Assembly (NCBI GenBank): GCA_037720595.1
Contig: JBBJLW010000005.1
Coordinates: 62,001-126,000 of the forward strand
Length of the DNA: 64,000 nt
Reading direction: 5' to 3'
Origin: Gaiellasilicea sp037720595
GTDB lineage: Bacteria; Actinomycetota; Thermoleophilia; Gaiellales; Gaiellaceae
In this document: in pieces, positions 1 to 8,166 of the stretch
How positions within the stretch are numbered: the first letter of the stretch is position 1
How the letters are laid out: the number at the start of each line of letters is the position of its first letter
Translations under genes and position numbers: made by a program
The notes under the pieces: model-generated
Seen by the model: only the letters and a program-made list of their open reading frames with translations
What the model was told of the DNA's origin: nothing
Database searches by the model: none

Positions 1-879
1 AGCCGCAGCCGCATTCTGCTCGAGATAGGTCACGCGCTTCGTGCCGGGAATCGGGACGACGTCCTCGCCCCGCGACAGCACCCAGGCGAGCGCGATTTGT
101 CCGGCGGTGAAGCCCTTCGCATCGGCCAAAGCCTCGACGTGCTCGACGAGCTCGAGGTTCCGGGCGAGGTTCTCCTCGGAGAAACGTGGTGCAGCAACTC
201 GACGGAAGTCCTGGTCGGATAGGTCGGCCTGCGAGCGAATCGCGCCGGTCAGGAAGCCGCGACCGAGCGGCGAGTAGGCGACGAGGCCGATTCCGAGCTC
301 TCGCAGCATCGGGAGCACCTCCACCTCGACGTCCCGCGTCCACAGCGAGTACTCCGACTGCACCGCCGAGATCGGATGGACGGCGTGCGCCCGCCGGATC
401 GTGTCCGCGCTCGCTTCGGAGAGGCCGACGTAACGGATCTTCCCTGCCTCTACGAGCTCGGCCATCGCGCCGACGGTTTCCTCGATCGGCGTCTCGGGAT
501 CGACCCGGTGCTGGTAGTAGAGGTCGATCGTCTCGACCCCGAGCCGCTCGAGCGACGCGTCGCACGCACTACGGACGTACTCGGCGTCGCCGCGGATCCC
601 GAGCCGCTCGCCGTTCTCGCCCCGAACGTTGCCGAACTTGGTCGCGAGCACGACCTCGTCCCGGCGGCCGGCGAGCGCGCGTCCGACGAGGCGCTCGTTC
701 GTGAACGGCCCGTACATGTCGGCCGTGTCGAGGAAGGTGACGCCGAGCTCGAGCGCGCGCTGGATCGTCGCGATCCCCGCTTCCTCGGCCGGCGGTCCGT
801 AGAACTCCGACATCCCCATGCAGCCGAGCCCCTGCGCGCTCACGCGTAGGCCCTGCGTTCCGAGCGACCGCTCCTTCAT
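1..879 (-). CDS. Aldo/keto reductase (3' end cut by window edge)
   Basis: NAD(P)H-dependent aldo/keto reductase of the AKR/YajO-like group. The reverse strand gives an uninterrupted frame from ATG at 879 to the window edge, at least 293 residues. It opens MKERSLGTQGLRVSAQGLGC and keeps the family tetrad in context: Asp in FLDTADMYG, Tyr in the same motif, Lys in LATKFG and His in LYYQHRVD. The C-terminal strand with PIPGT (cofactor phosphate binding) is present, so only the last residues are missing. A GGGGAGGT Shine-Dalgarno lies just upstream, and a TAGGCT -10-like box lies at 905-910. The substrate cannot be told from sequence. Confidence 0.93.
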   Translation of the reverse strand, partial: MKERSLGTQGLRVSAQGLGCMGMSEFYGPPAEEAGIATIQRALELGVTFLDTADMYGPFTNERLVGRALAGRRDEVVLATKFGNVRGENGERLGIRGDAEYVRSACDASLERLGVETIDLYYQHRVDPETPIEETVGAMAELVEAGKIRYVGLSEASADTIRRAHAVHPISAVQSEYSLWTRDVEVEVLPMLRELGIGLVAYSPLGRGFLTGAIRSQADLSDQDFRRVAAPRFSEENLARNLELVEHVEALADAKGFTAGQIALAWVLSRGEDVVPIPGTKRVTYLEQNAAAA

Positions 880-973
880 CTCGACCTCCCCGTCGTGTTG
901 CCTCAGCCTACGCCGCGCTGCAATCTGCACGGAACCTCCACGAGAGCCACACGCCGTCTCCGTCGGCGTCTCA

Positions 974-979
974 TACGCT
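974..979 (+). promoter_or_regulatory. -10-like box TACGCT, leaderless-type promoter of the response regulator gene
   Basis: TACGCT ends 7 nt before the ATG at 987, leaving no room for a ribosome binding site. The same arrangement recurs before mutY, radA and the phosphatase gene, which fits leaderless transcription common in Actinobacteria. No convincing -35 is visible. Confidence 0.4.
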
Positions 980-986
980 TCGGCCC

Positions 987-1667
987 ATGGAGCAGAGACG
1001 GATCGCCGTGATCGAGGACGAGCCGTCGATCGCCGCTTCGGTCGCCGCCCGACTGCGGGCGGAGGGCTTCGAGGTCGAGCTCGCGGCCGACGGGCCGGGC
1101 GGCGTCGAGCTCTGCCGAAGCTTTCGCCCGGATCTCGTCGTGCTCGACCTGATGCTGCCCGGGCTGGACGGGCTCGAGGTCTGCCGGCGGATTCAGCGAG
1201 ACCGGCACGTACCCGTCCTGATGCTTACCGCCCGTAGTTCCGAGGCCGACCTCGAGGTCGGCCTCGCGGTCGGGGCCGACGACTACATGTCGAAGCCGTT
1301 CAGTCCCCGTGAGCTCGTGGCTCGAGTCCGGGCGCTGCTACGCCGATCCGGGCGCGCGCCCGCGTCAGAGGAAGAGCCGCTCCGCCTTGGCTCGCTCTCG
1401 ATCGACGCGGCAACCAGACGTGTGCTCGCCGCCGGGCAGGACGTCCACCTGACCCCAACCGAGTTCGCGCTCCTCCACAAGCTCGCGCTGACGCCGCACG
1501 TCGTCTTCGGCAGGCGCCGGCTGCTCGAAGAGGTCTGGGGTTATCGAGTCGGGGCAGGCGAGCGAACCGTCGACTCGCACGTGCGCGCGCTTCGTCGCAA
1601 GCTCGGCGCGGACGTGATTCGGACGGTGCACGGAATCGGCTACGCACTCGACACGACCGGCCTGTGA
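987..1667 (+). CDS. OmpR/PhoB-family response regulator
   Basis: Two-component DNA-binding response regulator, 226 aa. The receiver domain (about 5-115) has the acidic pair in VIEDEPS, the phospho-acceptor Asp in LVVLDLMLPG and the Lys of MSKPFSPREL. A winged-helix output domain (about 130-222) ends in RTVHGIGYAL, typical of OmpR/PhoB proteins. Its stop overlaps the GTG of the next gene (histidine kinase) by four bases, so the two are co-translated partners. The signal sensed is unknown. Confidence 0.95.
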   Translation: MEQRRIAVIEDEPSIAASVAARLRAEGFEVELAADGPGGVELCRSFRPDLVVLDLMLPGLDGLEVCRRIQRDRHVPVLMLTARSSEADLEVGLAVGADDYMSKPFSPRELVARVRALLRRSGRAPASEEEPLRLGSLSIDAATRRVLAAGQDVHLTPTEFALLHKLALTPHVVFGRRRLLEEVWGYRVGAGERTVDSHVRALRRKLGADVIRTVHGIGYALDTTGL

Positions 1668-2659
1668 GACCGCTCGACTTCCTCGGCTCGATCAAGCTGA
1701 AGCTCGGAGTCGTGATCGTCGCAGCCGTCGGCGTCACTGTGGTCATCGTCCTCCTCGGCGAGCGGGCGGGCCTCTCGCCGATCGTGACCGGCTTCGCGGC
1801 GGCGGTGCTCGCGCTCGGATTCGTGCAGGTGCTCGCGCACGGGATGACCTACCCGCTGCGCGAGATGGCCGTGGCGGCACGGGCGATGGCGCGCGGCGAG
1901 TACGGCCGGCGGGTGACCGAGAGCTCCCGGGACGAGGTTGGGGAGCTCGGCAGGGCCTTCAACCGGATGGCCGCCGACCTCGCGGAAGTCGATCGCGTCC
2001 GCCGCGATCTCGTCGCGAACGTGTCGCACGAGCTGCGGACGCCGCTGGGCGCACTGCGCGCGATGCTCGAGAACCTCGTCGACGGCGTCGAGCCGGCCGA
2101 TGCGACGAGCCTCGGGACGATGCTCCAGCACGTCGAGCAGCTCGGAAGCCTCGTCGAGCAGCTGCTCGAGCTCTCCAAGCTCGAGTCGGGCGCCGTTCCG
2201 TTGGCGCGCACCCCGATCGTCGTCGGCGCGCTCTTCGAGCGAGTCGCTGCCGAATGGCGCCCGAGCACACAGGCGCGCGCCATCGGCCTCGACCTGGAGG
2301 TCGATCCGCCCGGCCTCGTCCTCCAGGCGGACGAGGCGCGCGTGCACCAGGTGCTCGCGAACCTCGTCGCCAACGCCGTCCGTCATTCGCCCGACGGCGG
2401 CCGAGTCGTCGTGCGAGCACACGCGCGCTCGGGAACGGTTGAGCTCGAGGTTCTCGACGAGGGGCCGGGAATCCCCCGGGCTGAAGCAGAGCGCGTCTTC
2501 GAGCGCTTCTACCGATCCGACGAGGCGCGTTCAGGCGACGGTGGCAGCGGGCTCGGGCTCGCGATCGCCCGCTGGATCGTCGAGCTCCACGACGGAACGA
2601 TTCGAACCGAGGAGCGTACTCCGCACGGCTGCCGCATGATCGTCGAGCTGCCGGCTTGA
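1664..2659 (+). CDS. HAMP-domain sensor histidine kinase
   Basis: Membrane sensor kinase, 331 aa, partner of the preceding regulator. Two N-terminal membrane segments (about 13-30 and 36-58) with almost no loop between them are followed by a HAMP linker and the HisKA box NVSHELRTPLGALRAM (phospho-His). The HATPase domain then shows the N box (NLVANAVRHS), G1 (DEGPGIP) and G2 (GSGLGLAIA). The near absence of an extracytoplasmic domain suggests it senses within the membrane or through a partner, possibly the membrane proteins encoded just downstream. Start GTG lies in the GTGA overlap. Confidence 0.95.
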   Translation: MRPLDFLGSIKLKLGVVIVAAVGVTVVIVLLGERAGLSPIVTGFAAAVLALGFVQVLAHGMTYPLREMAVAARAMARGEYGRRVTESSRDEVGELGRAFNRMAADLAEVDRVRRDLVANVSHELRTPLGALRAMLENLVDGVEPADATSLGTMLQHVEQLGSLVEQLLELSKLESGAVPLARTPIVVGALFERVAAEWRPSTQARAIGLDLEVDPPGLVLQADEARVHQVLANLVANAVRHSPDGGRVVVRAHARSGTVELEVLDEGPGIPRAEAERVFERFYRSDEARSGDGGSGLGLAIARWIVELHDGTIRTEERTPHGCRMIVELPA

Positions 2660-2952
2660 GACCGCTCGCCCTCCTCGCGGCGCTCGTCGGCGCCTGGCTC
2701 CTGCCAGTCGGGCCGCCCGGCGTCGGCGTCCCGATCGTCGCTGCTCTCGTCCTCGCGGCCGCAGCCGCTACGCACAGGCCCTCGCCGTTTCAGGTGACAC
2801 TCGGAGTGCTGGCGCTGGCACTTGCCGCCCAGGCGGCGCTGCTCGACGCAGGCTGGGTCGTCGCGCTCGATCTCTGCGCTGCCTGGGCGCTTGCTGCCGC
2901 GGCCGTCGGCGGCGTTCGCCTGCGGGCTCTCGCTGCGCCGTTGGAACGCTGA
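2656..2952 (+). CDS. Small membrane protein, probable N-terminal part of a DUF4173-type protein
   Basis: A 98-aa protein of four hydrophobic segments, starting with TTG in a TTGA overlap with the kinase stop. It ends only 5 bp before the next membrane-protein gene. DUF4173/DUF4153 proteins normally have several N-terminal membrane segments followed by the domain seen downstream. This gene therefore looks like the N-terminal half of one protein whose frame is broken around 2945-2955. It may instead be a genuine separate subunit. Confidence 0.6.
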   Translation: MRPLALLAALVGAWLLPVGPPGVGVPIVAALVLAAAAATHRPSPFQVTLGVLALALAAQAALLDAGWVVALDLCAAWALAAAAVGGVRLRALAAPLER

Positions 2953-2957
2953 GCCGC

Positions 2958-3944
2958 GTGCCGGCGCTCGTGCCCGCTCCTTCGCTCGTCTATTACCCCG
3001 CGGTGCGAGGCGTCCTGATCGGCACCGTGGTCGTGCTCCCGTTCGCAGGCCTCTTCCTCGCGGGCGATGCCGCCTTCGCCGCCCTCGCGGACGATCTACC
3101 GCTGCCGAGCGTCGACCTGCTGCCCGGTCGCACGCTCGCTTTCGTCCTCGTTCTCGCCGCGGCGCTCGGGCTCGCGCTGACCGCCAGAGAGCCGCTCCTG
3201 ACCGAGGTCGCCCGCCCCCGCGACCGGCTCGGTGTCCTCGAATGGCTGATCCCACTCGCGCTCCTCGACGCGCTCTTCATTGTCTTCGTGCTCGTCCAGT
3301 TCGCGGTCCTCTTCGGCGGCCACGACCGCGTCCTCCGAACGTCCGGCCTCACCTACGCGGAGTACGCACGCTCGGGGTTCTGGCAGTTGCTGACCGCGTG
3401 CGCGTTGACCTTCCTCGTCTTCGGCGCCGCCGCGACCTTCGCGCGTGTCGACAGCGCCCGCCAGCGGCTCACGCTCCGCCTGCTGCTGGCAGCCCTCGGT
3501 GCGCTGACGGTGGTCGTGCTCTTGTCCACGTTCCATCGCCTGCGGCTCTACGAGGAGGCGTTCGGACTCACCCGCCTACGGCTGGCCGCGGAGGCGGCCA
3601 CCGCATGGCTCGGCCTGCTGCTCGCGCTCGTCTTGGCCTTCCGACGCCGGTTCGCGGGCATCGCCGCGGTCGCGGGGGGTCTCACCTTGCTCGCGTTCTC
3701 GCTGGCGAGCCCCGATCGGATGGTCGCCGAGCGGAACGTCGAGCGCTGGCACGGGACTGGGCGAATCGACGAGCGCTACCTCGCCACTTTGAGCGCGGAT
3801 GCGGTGCCCGCCCTGATCCAGCTGCCGGCCGGACTGCGCGCGACCGCGACGTCGTCGATCGTCAGGCGCCTCGCGGAAGAGGAACCGTGGGGCTCGGCGA
3901 ATCGCTCGCGAGCGCGGGGACGATCCCTGCTGCGGATGCGGTAG
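2958..3944 (+). CDS. DUF4173 (DUF4153-like) integral membrane protein
   Basis: A 328-aa polytopic membrane protein with the family hallmark SGLTYAEYARSGFWQLL in the middle, six to seven membrane segments and a soluble C-terminal tail (YLATLSADAVPAL type). The function of the family is unknown. In Actinobacteria it often sits beside two-component systems, as here. The start is GTG at 2958; a single-base frame correction at about 2950 would join it to the preceding small gene into one protein of roughly 425 residues. Confidence 0.8.
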   Translation: MPALVPAPSLVYYPAVRGVLIGTVVVLPFAGLFLAGDAAFAALADDLPLPSVDLLPGRTLAFVLVLAAALGLALTAREPLLTEVARPRDRLGVLEWLIPLALLDALFIVFVLVQFAVLFGGHDRVLRTSGLTYAEYARSGFWQLLTACALTFLVFGAAATFARVDSARQRLTLRLLLAALGALTVVVLLSTFHRLRLYEEAFGLTRLRLAAEAATAWLGLLLALVLAFRRRFAGIAAVAGGLTLLAFSLASPDRMVAERNVERWHGTGRIDERYLATLSADAVPALIQLPAGLRATATSSIVRRLAEEEPWGSANRSRARGRSLLRMR

Positions 3945-3961
3945 GGCGCCGGTCGCTCCAC

Positions 3962-3967
3962 TACGCT
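3962..3967 (+). promoter_or_regulatory. -10-like box TACGCT, leaderless-type promoter of mutY
   Basis: TACGCT ends 6 nt before the mutY ATG at 3974, the same spacing and hexamer class as the boxes at 974, 13245 (minus) and 28039. Confidence 0.4.
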
Positions 3968-3973
3968 CGTCCC

Positions 3974-4690
3974 ATGGATGCGGAGCTAAAGCGCTGGTAC
4001 GACGAGAGTGGTCGTGACCTTCCCTGGCGGGAGACGAAAGACCCTTACGCCATCCTCGTCAGCGAGGTGATGCTGCAGCAGACGCAGGTCGAGCGGGTTC
4101 TCCCCCGCTGGCGCGCCTGGATCGAGCGCTGGCCGACGCCCACGGCGCTCGCAGGGGCGACGGGCGGCGAGGTGATCCTGGCCTGGCAGGGGCTCGGCTA
4201 CAACCGGCGCGCGCTCGCTCTGCACCGCGCCGCGCAGTCGATCGCCGCCCACGGCTGGCCGGAGGATCTGACCGAGCTGCCCGGAGTCGGCCCATACACA
4301 GCGGCCGCGATCCGCAACCAGGCCTTCGGAGATCCCGTCCTGCCGGTCGACACGAACGTCGCCCGCATCCAGGAGCGGACGCGGCACGCGTTCGGCCCGC
4401 GATCGCTGCAGGCGCTCTTCGATCTGGGTGCCACGATCTGCCTCGCCCGAATTCCGCGTTGCAAGGTATGTCCGCTTGCGGCGGCCTGCCCCTCGCGTGG
4501 CCGCCGTTACGAGCCGCTACGGAAGCAGTCCCGATTCGAGGGATCGTTCAGGCAGCGGCGCGCCGCCACGTTGCGCTCCGTAGCCGCCGCACCGCGACCG
4601 CTCGCGGAACTCGACTCCGAGGCCGTCGCCGCACTCGCGCGGGACGGACTCGTCGAGGCTGATGCGGGCCTCGTTCGCCTGCCTACCTGA
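3974..4690 (+). CDS. mutY: A/G-specific adenine DNA glycosylase, short form
   Basis: Base-excision repair enzyme that removes adenine mispaired with 8-oxoguanine. The 238-aa protein has the catalytic Glu in SEVMLQQTQV, the helix-hairpin-helix ELPGVGPYTAAA, the catalytic Asp in PVDTNVAR and a 4Fe-4S ligand set C-x6-C-x2-C-x5-C (CLARIPRCKVCPLAAAC). It is shorter than the usual 290-350 residues and lacks a full NUDIX-like C-terminal domain, having only a small winged-helix-like tail. The start is ATG at 3974; upstream frame extension only reads through the previous gene. Confidence 0.93.
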   Translation: MDAELKRWYDESGRDLPWRETKDPYAILVSEVMLQQTQVERVLPRWRAWIERWPTPTALAGATGGEVILAWQGLGYNRRALALHRAAQSIAAHGWPEDLTELPGVGPYTAAAIRNQAFGDPVLPVDTNVARIQERTRHAFGPRSLQALFDLGATICLARIPRCKVCPLAAACPSRGRRYEPLRKQSRFEGSFRQRRAATLRSVAAAPRPLAELDSEAVAALARDGLVEADAGLVRLPT

Positions 4691-4785
4691 AGCTTCAGCG
4701 CAGCTTCACCCCGGCATAGCGTCGGCGTAAGGTCGTCTCCGTAGAACTCGGCTCTTCCTCCCCACGCAATCAAGGAGAGTCGTCC

Positions 4786-5813
4786 ATGAAGGTTCCCGTT
4801 CTCACTGCCGCCGCGCTCGTCGCAGTAGCCGCTGCCCTCGGCGCCACGGCCGCAGAGTCGGCCCCGACGAAGGCGGCGGCGCCGAAGCTCCTGCTCGAGA
4901 GCGCCACCGAGCTCGACGCCAAGGCCGGCACGGTGACGCTGCCCGCGCTCCGCGGCGAGAGCAGTCGCGGCGAGGTCTGGTACATCGTCACCGAGTCCTC
5001 GAACCGGACCGACGCAGCCCGGCGCGGTGTGATCTTTGCGCCGAAGCTCCGCAACGCCCTCGGCACGAAGGCGGTTCAGCGCGCGACGCTCGCCGGCACC
5101 CGGCTCAGCTTCGCCGGCACGGTGAACTTCGCGCCGATGACCGTCGTCGTTCCCGGCGACCAGGGCTTCCCGCCCGCCAAGGTCGTTCCCGGCGCAGCGG
5201 CGACTCGCGCTACAGCCCGCTCGTCACCACCGGGAACGGGATCGTCCTCAACGCGTCTCACGTCGCGAACGCATCGGGCCGCAGCGACGGTGTCGTCTCG
5301 CTCGACAGGAAGAAGGGGCTCGTGACACTGAAGACGCTGACGGGCTTTTTCGCCGGCCAGACGGTCCACTACCTCCGCACCGACGCCTCGGTCGACGTCG
5401 TCGCCGCGCTCGAGGGCTCGACGCTCGCCAAGAACCTCGACTTCGCTCCCGGCGCCGGCTCGAACGGACCGAAGTCGGCTCGCTCGGCGATCATCCCGAT
5501 CGTCAACGGCCCGCGTGGCAAGGCGAACGCGCAGCGACAGGGTCTGCAGTCGGCCGTGCTGGGCGAAGGCAGCCCGTTGAACATCACCCAGTCGATCCCG
5601 GGCACCGCCGACTACAGCCCGATCTGGGACGTCCATCCCGCCGTCTGGAGCGACTCGGCCACGCCGAAGCGGCTCACCTCCTCCGCGCAGGTGGCGGCCG
5701 CGGTGAAGGCCGGCCGCCTCAGGAGCGGCGGCGACGGGCCGGCGAACGCAAGCCTCAGCGGCCTCAAAGCGGCGCCGTTCATCTCCAACTGTCCCACCGT
5801 CGCCATCGGTTGA
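4786..5813 (+). pseudogene. Secreted protein of unknown family, split by a frameshift
   Basis: The first frame (4786-5325) starts with a clear signal peptide (MKVPVLTAAALVAVAAALGA, cleavage near TAAESA) after the SD AAGGAGAG. About codon 136 (5190-5205) the coding sense moves to another frame. From there GDSRYSPLVTTGNGIVLNAS and SDGVVSLDRKKGLVTLKT continue smoothly to the stop at 5813. One inserted base near 5197 would restore a single secreted protein of about 342 aa. It is either a real disruption or a sequencing error. Function is unknown. Confidence 0.75.
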
Positions 5814-5826
5814 CGGCCACCAGGCG

Positions 5827-5857
5827 CCTGCCGGGAGGAGTGCCGCTCCCCGGCAGG
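5827..5857. terminator. Stem-loop after the secreted-protein gene
   Basis: A 9-bp perfect stem (CCTGCCGGG / CCCGGCAGG) with a 13-base loop lies between the stop at 5813 and the next SD. The T-run after it is poor, so intrinsic termination is only probable. Confidence 0.45.
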
Positions 5858-5897
5858 ACGCCCCATTTCAGCCGCTCGTAAGGAGGCTGCAGCCACA

Positions 5898-6584
5898 ATG
5901 AGCGCGATGACGACAGTTCTGGTGGTCGATGACGAGCCGATCGTCCGCGAGGTCGTCGTCCGCTACCTCCAGCGCGAGGGCTACACGACGCTCGAAGCGA
6001 GCGACGGCGAGCGCGCGCGGATCATGCTCGAAGGCCAGAAGCCCGATCTCGTCGTGCTCGACGTGATGCTCCCGGGCACCGACGGGCTCGAGCTCTGTCG
6101 TTGGATCCGCTCGCGCTCGGAGCTCCCTGTGATCCTGCTCACGGCGCGCGGCGAGGAGGCCGACCGGATCGTGGGCCTCGAGCTGGGCGCCGACGACTAC
6201 GTCACGAAGCCCTTCTCTCCTCGCGAGCTGGCGGCGCGCGTGCGTACCGTTCTTCGCCGCGCGACGCCGCCGGTCGAGATCGACGAGCGACTCGTCTTCG
6301 AAGGGCTCGAGCTCGACGCCGGGACGCGCGAAGTGCGCAAAGAAGGCGAGGAGCTGAAGCTGACCGCGAAGGAGTTCGATCTGCTCTGGTTCCTCGCGAG
6401 CAACCCGCGCAAGGTCTTCTCCCGCGATCAGCTCATGAGCCGCGTCTGGGGCTACGAGGCGGCGCTCGACACCGGCACGGTCACCGTTCACGTCCGCCGG
6501 CTGCGCGAGAAGATCGAGGATCGACCTTCCCATCCGCGCTTCCTCCAGACCGTCTGGGGCGTCGGCTACCGGTTCGCGCCGTGA
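5898..6584 (+). CDS. OmpR/PhoB-family response regulator (second pair)
   Basis: A 228-aa receiver plus winged-helix regulator. Visible are VVDDEPIVRE, phospho-acceptor LVVLDVMLPG, Lys in VTKPFSPREL and the C-terminal QTVWGVGYRF. A strong SD AAGGAGG at 5880-5886 favours ATG 5898 over the internal ATG 5907. The stop overlaps the following kinase gene (GTGA). The regulon is unknown. Confidence 0.95.
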   Translation: MSAMTTVLVVDDEPIVREVVVRYLQREGYTTLEASDGERARIMLEGQKPDLVVLDVMLPGTDGLELCRWIRSRSELPVILLTARGEEADRIVGLELGADDYVTKPFSPRELAARVRTVLRRATPPVEIDERLVFEGLELDAGTREVRKEGEELKLTAKEFDLLWFLASNPRKVFSRDQLMSRVWGYEAALDTGTVTVHVRRLREKIEDRPSHPRFLQTVWGVGYRFAP

Positions 6585-7645
6585 TTGCGTTCGCGCTCGC
6601 CGTCGCGCTCGGGACGCTCGTGGCCGGGCTCGTCACCGCGCTCGGGTTGCGCCGGCTGCCGACGGTGCGGCTCCAGCTCGCTGGGCTCGCGATGCTTTCC
6701 GTGCTGCTCCCGCTCGGCGCTGTCGTCGTCTCCGGCCTCCTGATGTTCCAGTCGGGGCACGACCTGACGATCCTCGCCGTCGCCGCCGGCTCGGCCACGG
6801 CTGCACTCGGAGCCGCGCTCCTCGTGGGCCGCTCGATCGCGAGTGGGCTGATCGGGCTCGTCGACACGTCTGCAGAGCTCGCCCGCGGCGACCTGACTGC
6901 GCGCGCGCCGGAGCACGGGCCGACGGAGCTGCGCGCGCTCGCAACTTCTTTCAACGAGATGGCCGGCAATATCGAGCGGCTCTTCGACGCGCGCCGGGAG
7001 CTCGTCGCGTGGGCGAGCCACGACCTGCGCACGCCGCTCGCGAACATGCAGGCGATGCTCGAGGCGATCGAGGACGGTCTCGCCCAGCCCGAGGACTACC
7101 TGCCGGCGCTACGCGATCAGGTCCGCGCACTGACGACGCTCGTCGACGATCTCTTCGAGCTCGTACGGATCGACAGCGGCGCCCTGACGCTCGAGCTGCG
7201 CGAGGCTCAGCTCGCAGGTCTCATCGACGGCTGCCTGCGCGGGCTCGAGGCCGAGGCGCGGGCCCGGCACGTCAGCCTGGAGGCGCGCGTCGACGAATCG
7301 ATCACAGCCCGCTGCGCGCCGGAGAAGGTCGAGCGCGTGCTCCTGAACCTCCTCGCCAATGCGCTCCGGCACACGCCGTCCGACGGCTCGGTCGCGGTCT
7401 TCGTCGAATCCGAGGCGGACGGGATCCGGGTCGTCGTGGAGGACACCGGCGAGGGCCTGCCGGCCGAGTCGCTCCGCCGGATGTTCGAGCGTTTCTGGCG
7501 CGGCGACCCGGCACGCTCGGCGCGCGGCGCCGGGCTCGGGCTCGCGATCGCCCGCGGCCTCGTCGAGGCCCACGGCGGCCGGATCTGGGCCGAGAACCGG
7601 CCCGGCGGCGGGGCGCGAGTGTCGTTCACCCTTCCCGCCGCCTGA
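6581..7645 (+). CDS. HAMP-domain sensor histidine kinase (second pair)
   Basis: A 354-aa membrane kinase starting at GTG 6581 inside the GTGA overlap with its regulator. Three hydrophobic segments lie in the first 90 residues, then a HAMP region (SAELARGDLTAR), the H box WASHDLRTPLANMQAM, the N box NLLANALRHT, G1 DTGEGLP and G2 GAGLGLAIARG. The loops are too short for a typical extracytoplasmic sensor domain. Confidence 0.94.
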   Translation: MIAFALAVALGTLVAGLVTALGLRRLPTVRLQLAGLAMLSVLLPLGAVVVSGLLMFQSGHDLTILAVAAGSATAALGAALLVGRSIASGLIGLVDTSAELARGDLTARAPEHGPTELRALATSFNEMAGNIERLFDARRELVAWASHDLRTPLANMQAMLEAIEDGLAQPEDYLPALRDQVRALTTLVDDLFELVRIDSGALTLELREAQLAGLIDGCLRGLEAEARARHVSLEARVDESITARCAPEKVERVLLNLLANALRHTPSDGSVAVFVESEADGIRVVVEDTGEGLPAESLRRMFERFWRGDPARSARGAGLGLAIARGLVEAHGGRIWAENRPGGGARVSFTLPAA

Positions 7646-7666
7646 TCTCGATCAGCGCCGAATCGA

Positions 7667-8098
7667 TCAGTGCCGGGCGGTCGCCTCGACGGGCGGCGTG
7701 CCGAGCACGCGCCTGCCGATCGGCTCCATCGTCTCGTCGAACACGCTCTCGACGGTCGCGGCGGCGAAGAAGCCGAGCACGCGGAGCGGCGAGTCACCCG
7801 TCGCGTAGACATCGTGCGGGACGAGTTCCGGTACGAGGGCCAGCGCTCCGCGCATCACGGGCACTCGCTCGTCGCCGACGACGGCTTCCCCCGTGCCGTC
7901 GACGATGAACAGGATCTCCTCCGCGCTGTCCGTGTGCCGGCCGATGTGATCCCCAGGCTGAACCTCGAAGTAGACCGTCGATGCCGCCTCGCAGCCGTGA
8001 GCCGCGTATAGCGGGAAGGAGACGCGACCGCGCATCGTCGGATCGCTCTCGCCCCAACCCGACATCAGCTCCAGCTCCTCGATATGTGCGGTGACCAT
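7667..8098 (-). CDS. Cupin-domain protein
   Basis: A 143-aa single-domain cupin with the conserved stretch VQPGDHIGRHTDSAEEILFI followed by GTGEAVVGDE and a second strand set ALALVPELVPHDVYATGD, consistent with a metal-binding beta barrel. It is divergent from a TetR regulator gene and shares its operator region, so it is the likely regulated target. Its substrate is unknown; stress or small-molecule sensing and dioxygenase roles are all possible. Confidence 0.85.
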   Translation of the reverse strand: MVTAHIEELELMSGWGESDPTMRGRVSFPLYAAHGCEAASTVYFEVQPGDHIGRHTDSAEEILFIVDGTGEAVVGDERVPVMRGALALVPELVPHDVYATGDSPLRVLGFFAAATVESVFDETMEPIGRRVLGTPPVEATARH

Positions 8099-8111
8099 GC
8101 TTCCTCCCTCG

Positions 8112-8166
8112 TTTGGCTTGACAGAGTGTCAACCGTAAACTTGGTGTTACACTTTGTCAAGCCAAA
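8112..8166. promoter_or_regulatory. Doubled palindromic operator and divergent promoters of the cupin/TetR pair
   Basis: Two arms, 8112-8132 and 8146-8166, are inverted copies sharing TTTGGCTTGACA and AGTGT. The left arm is itself a palindrome, TTGACA-N3-TGTCAA; the right arm is a degenerate copy. On the minus strand TTGACA (8160-8155), a 17-nt spacer and TACGGT (8137-8132) make a good promoter for the cupin gene inside the operator. The TetR ATG overlaps the right arm. This fits autorepression by the TetR protein with release by a ligand. Confidence 0.75.

Noticed and set aside
2822..4690. 622-codon frame joining the DUF4173 region to MutY
   Set aside because: Only the part after ATG 3974 is MutY; the upstream part is Arg/Pro-rich out-of-frame translation of the membrane-protein gene.
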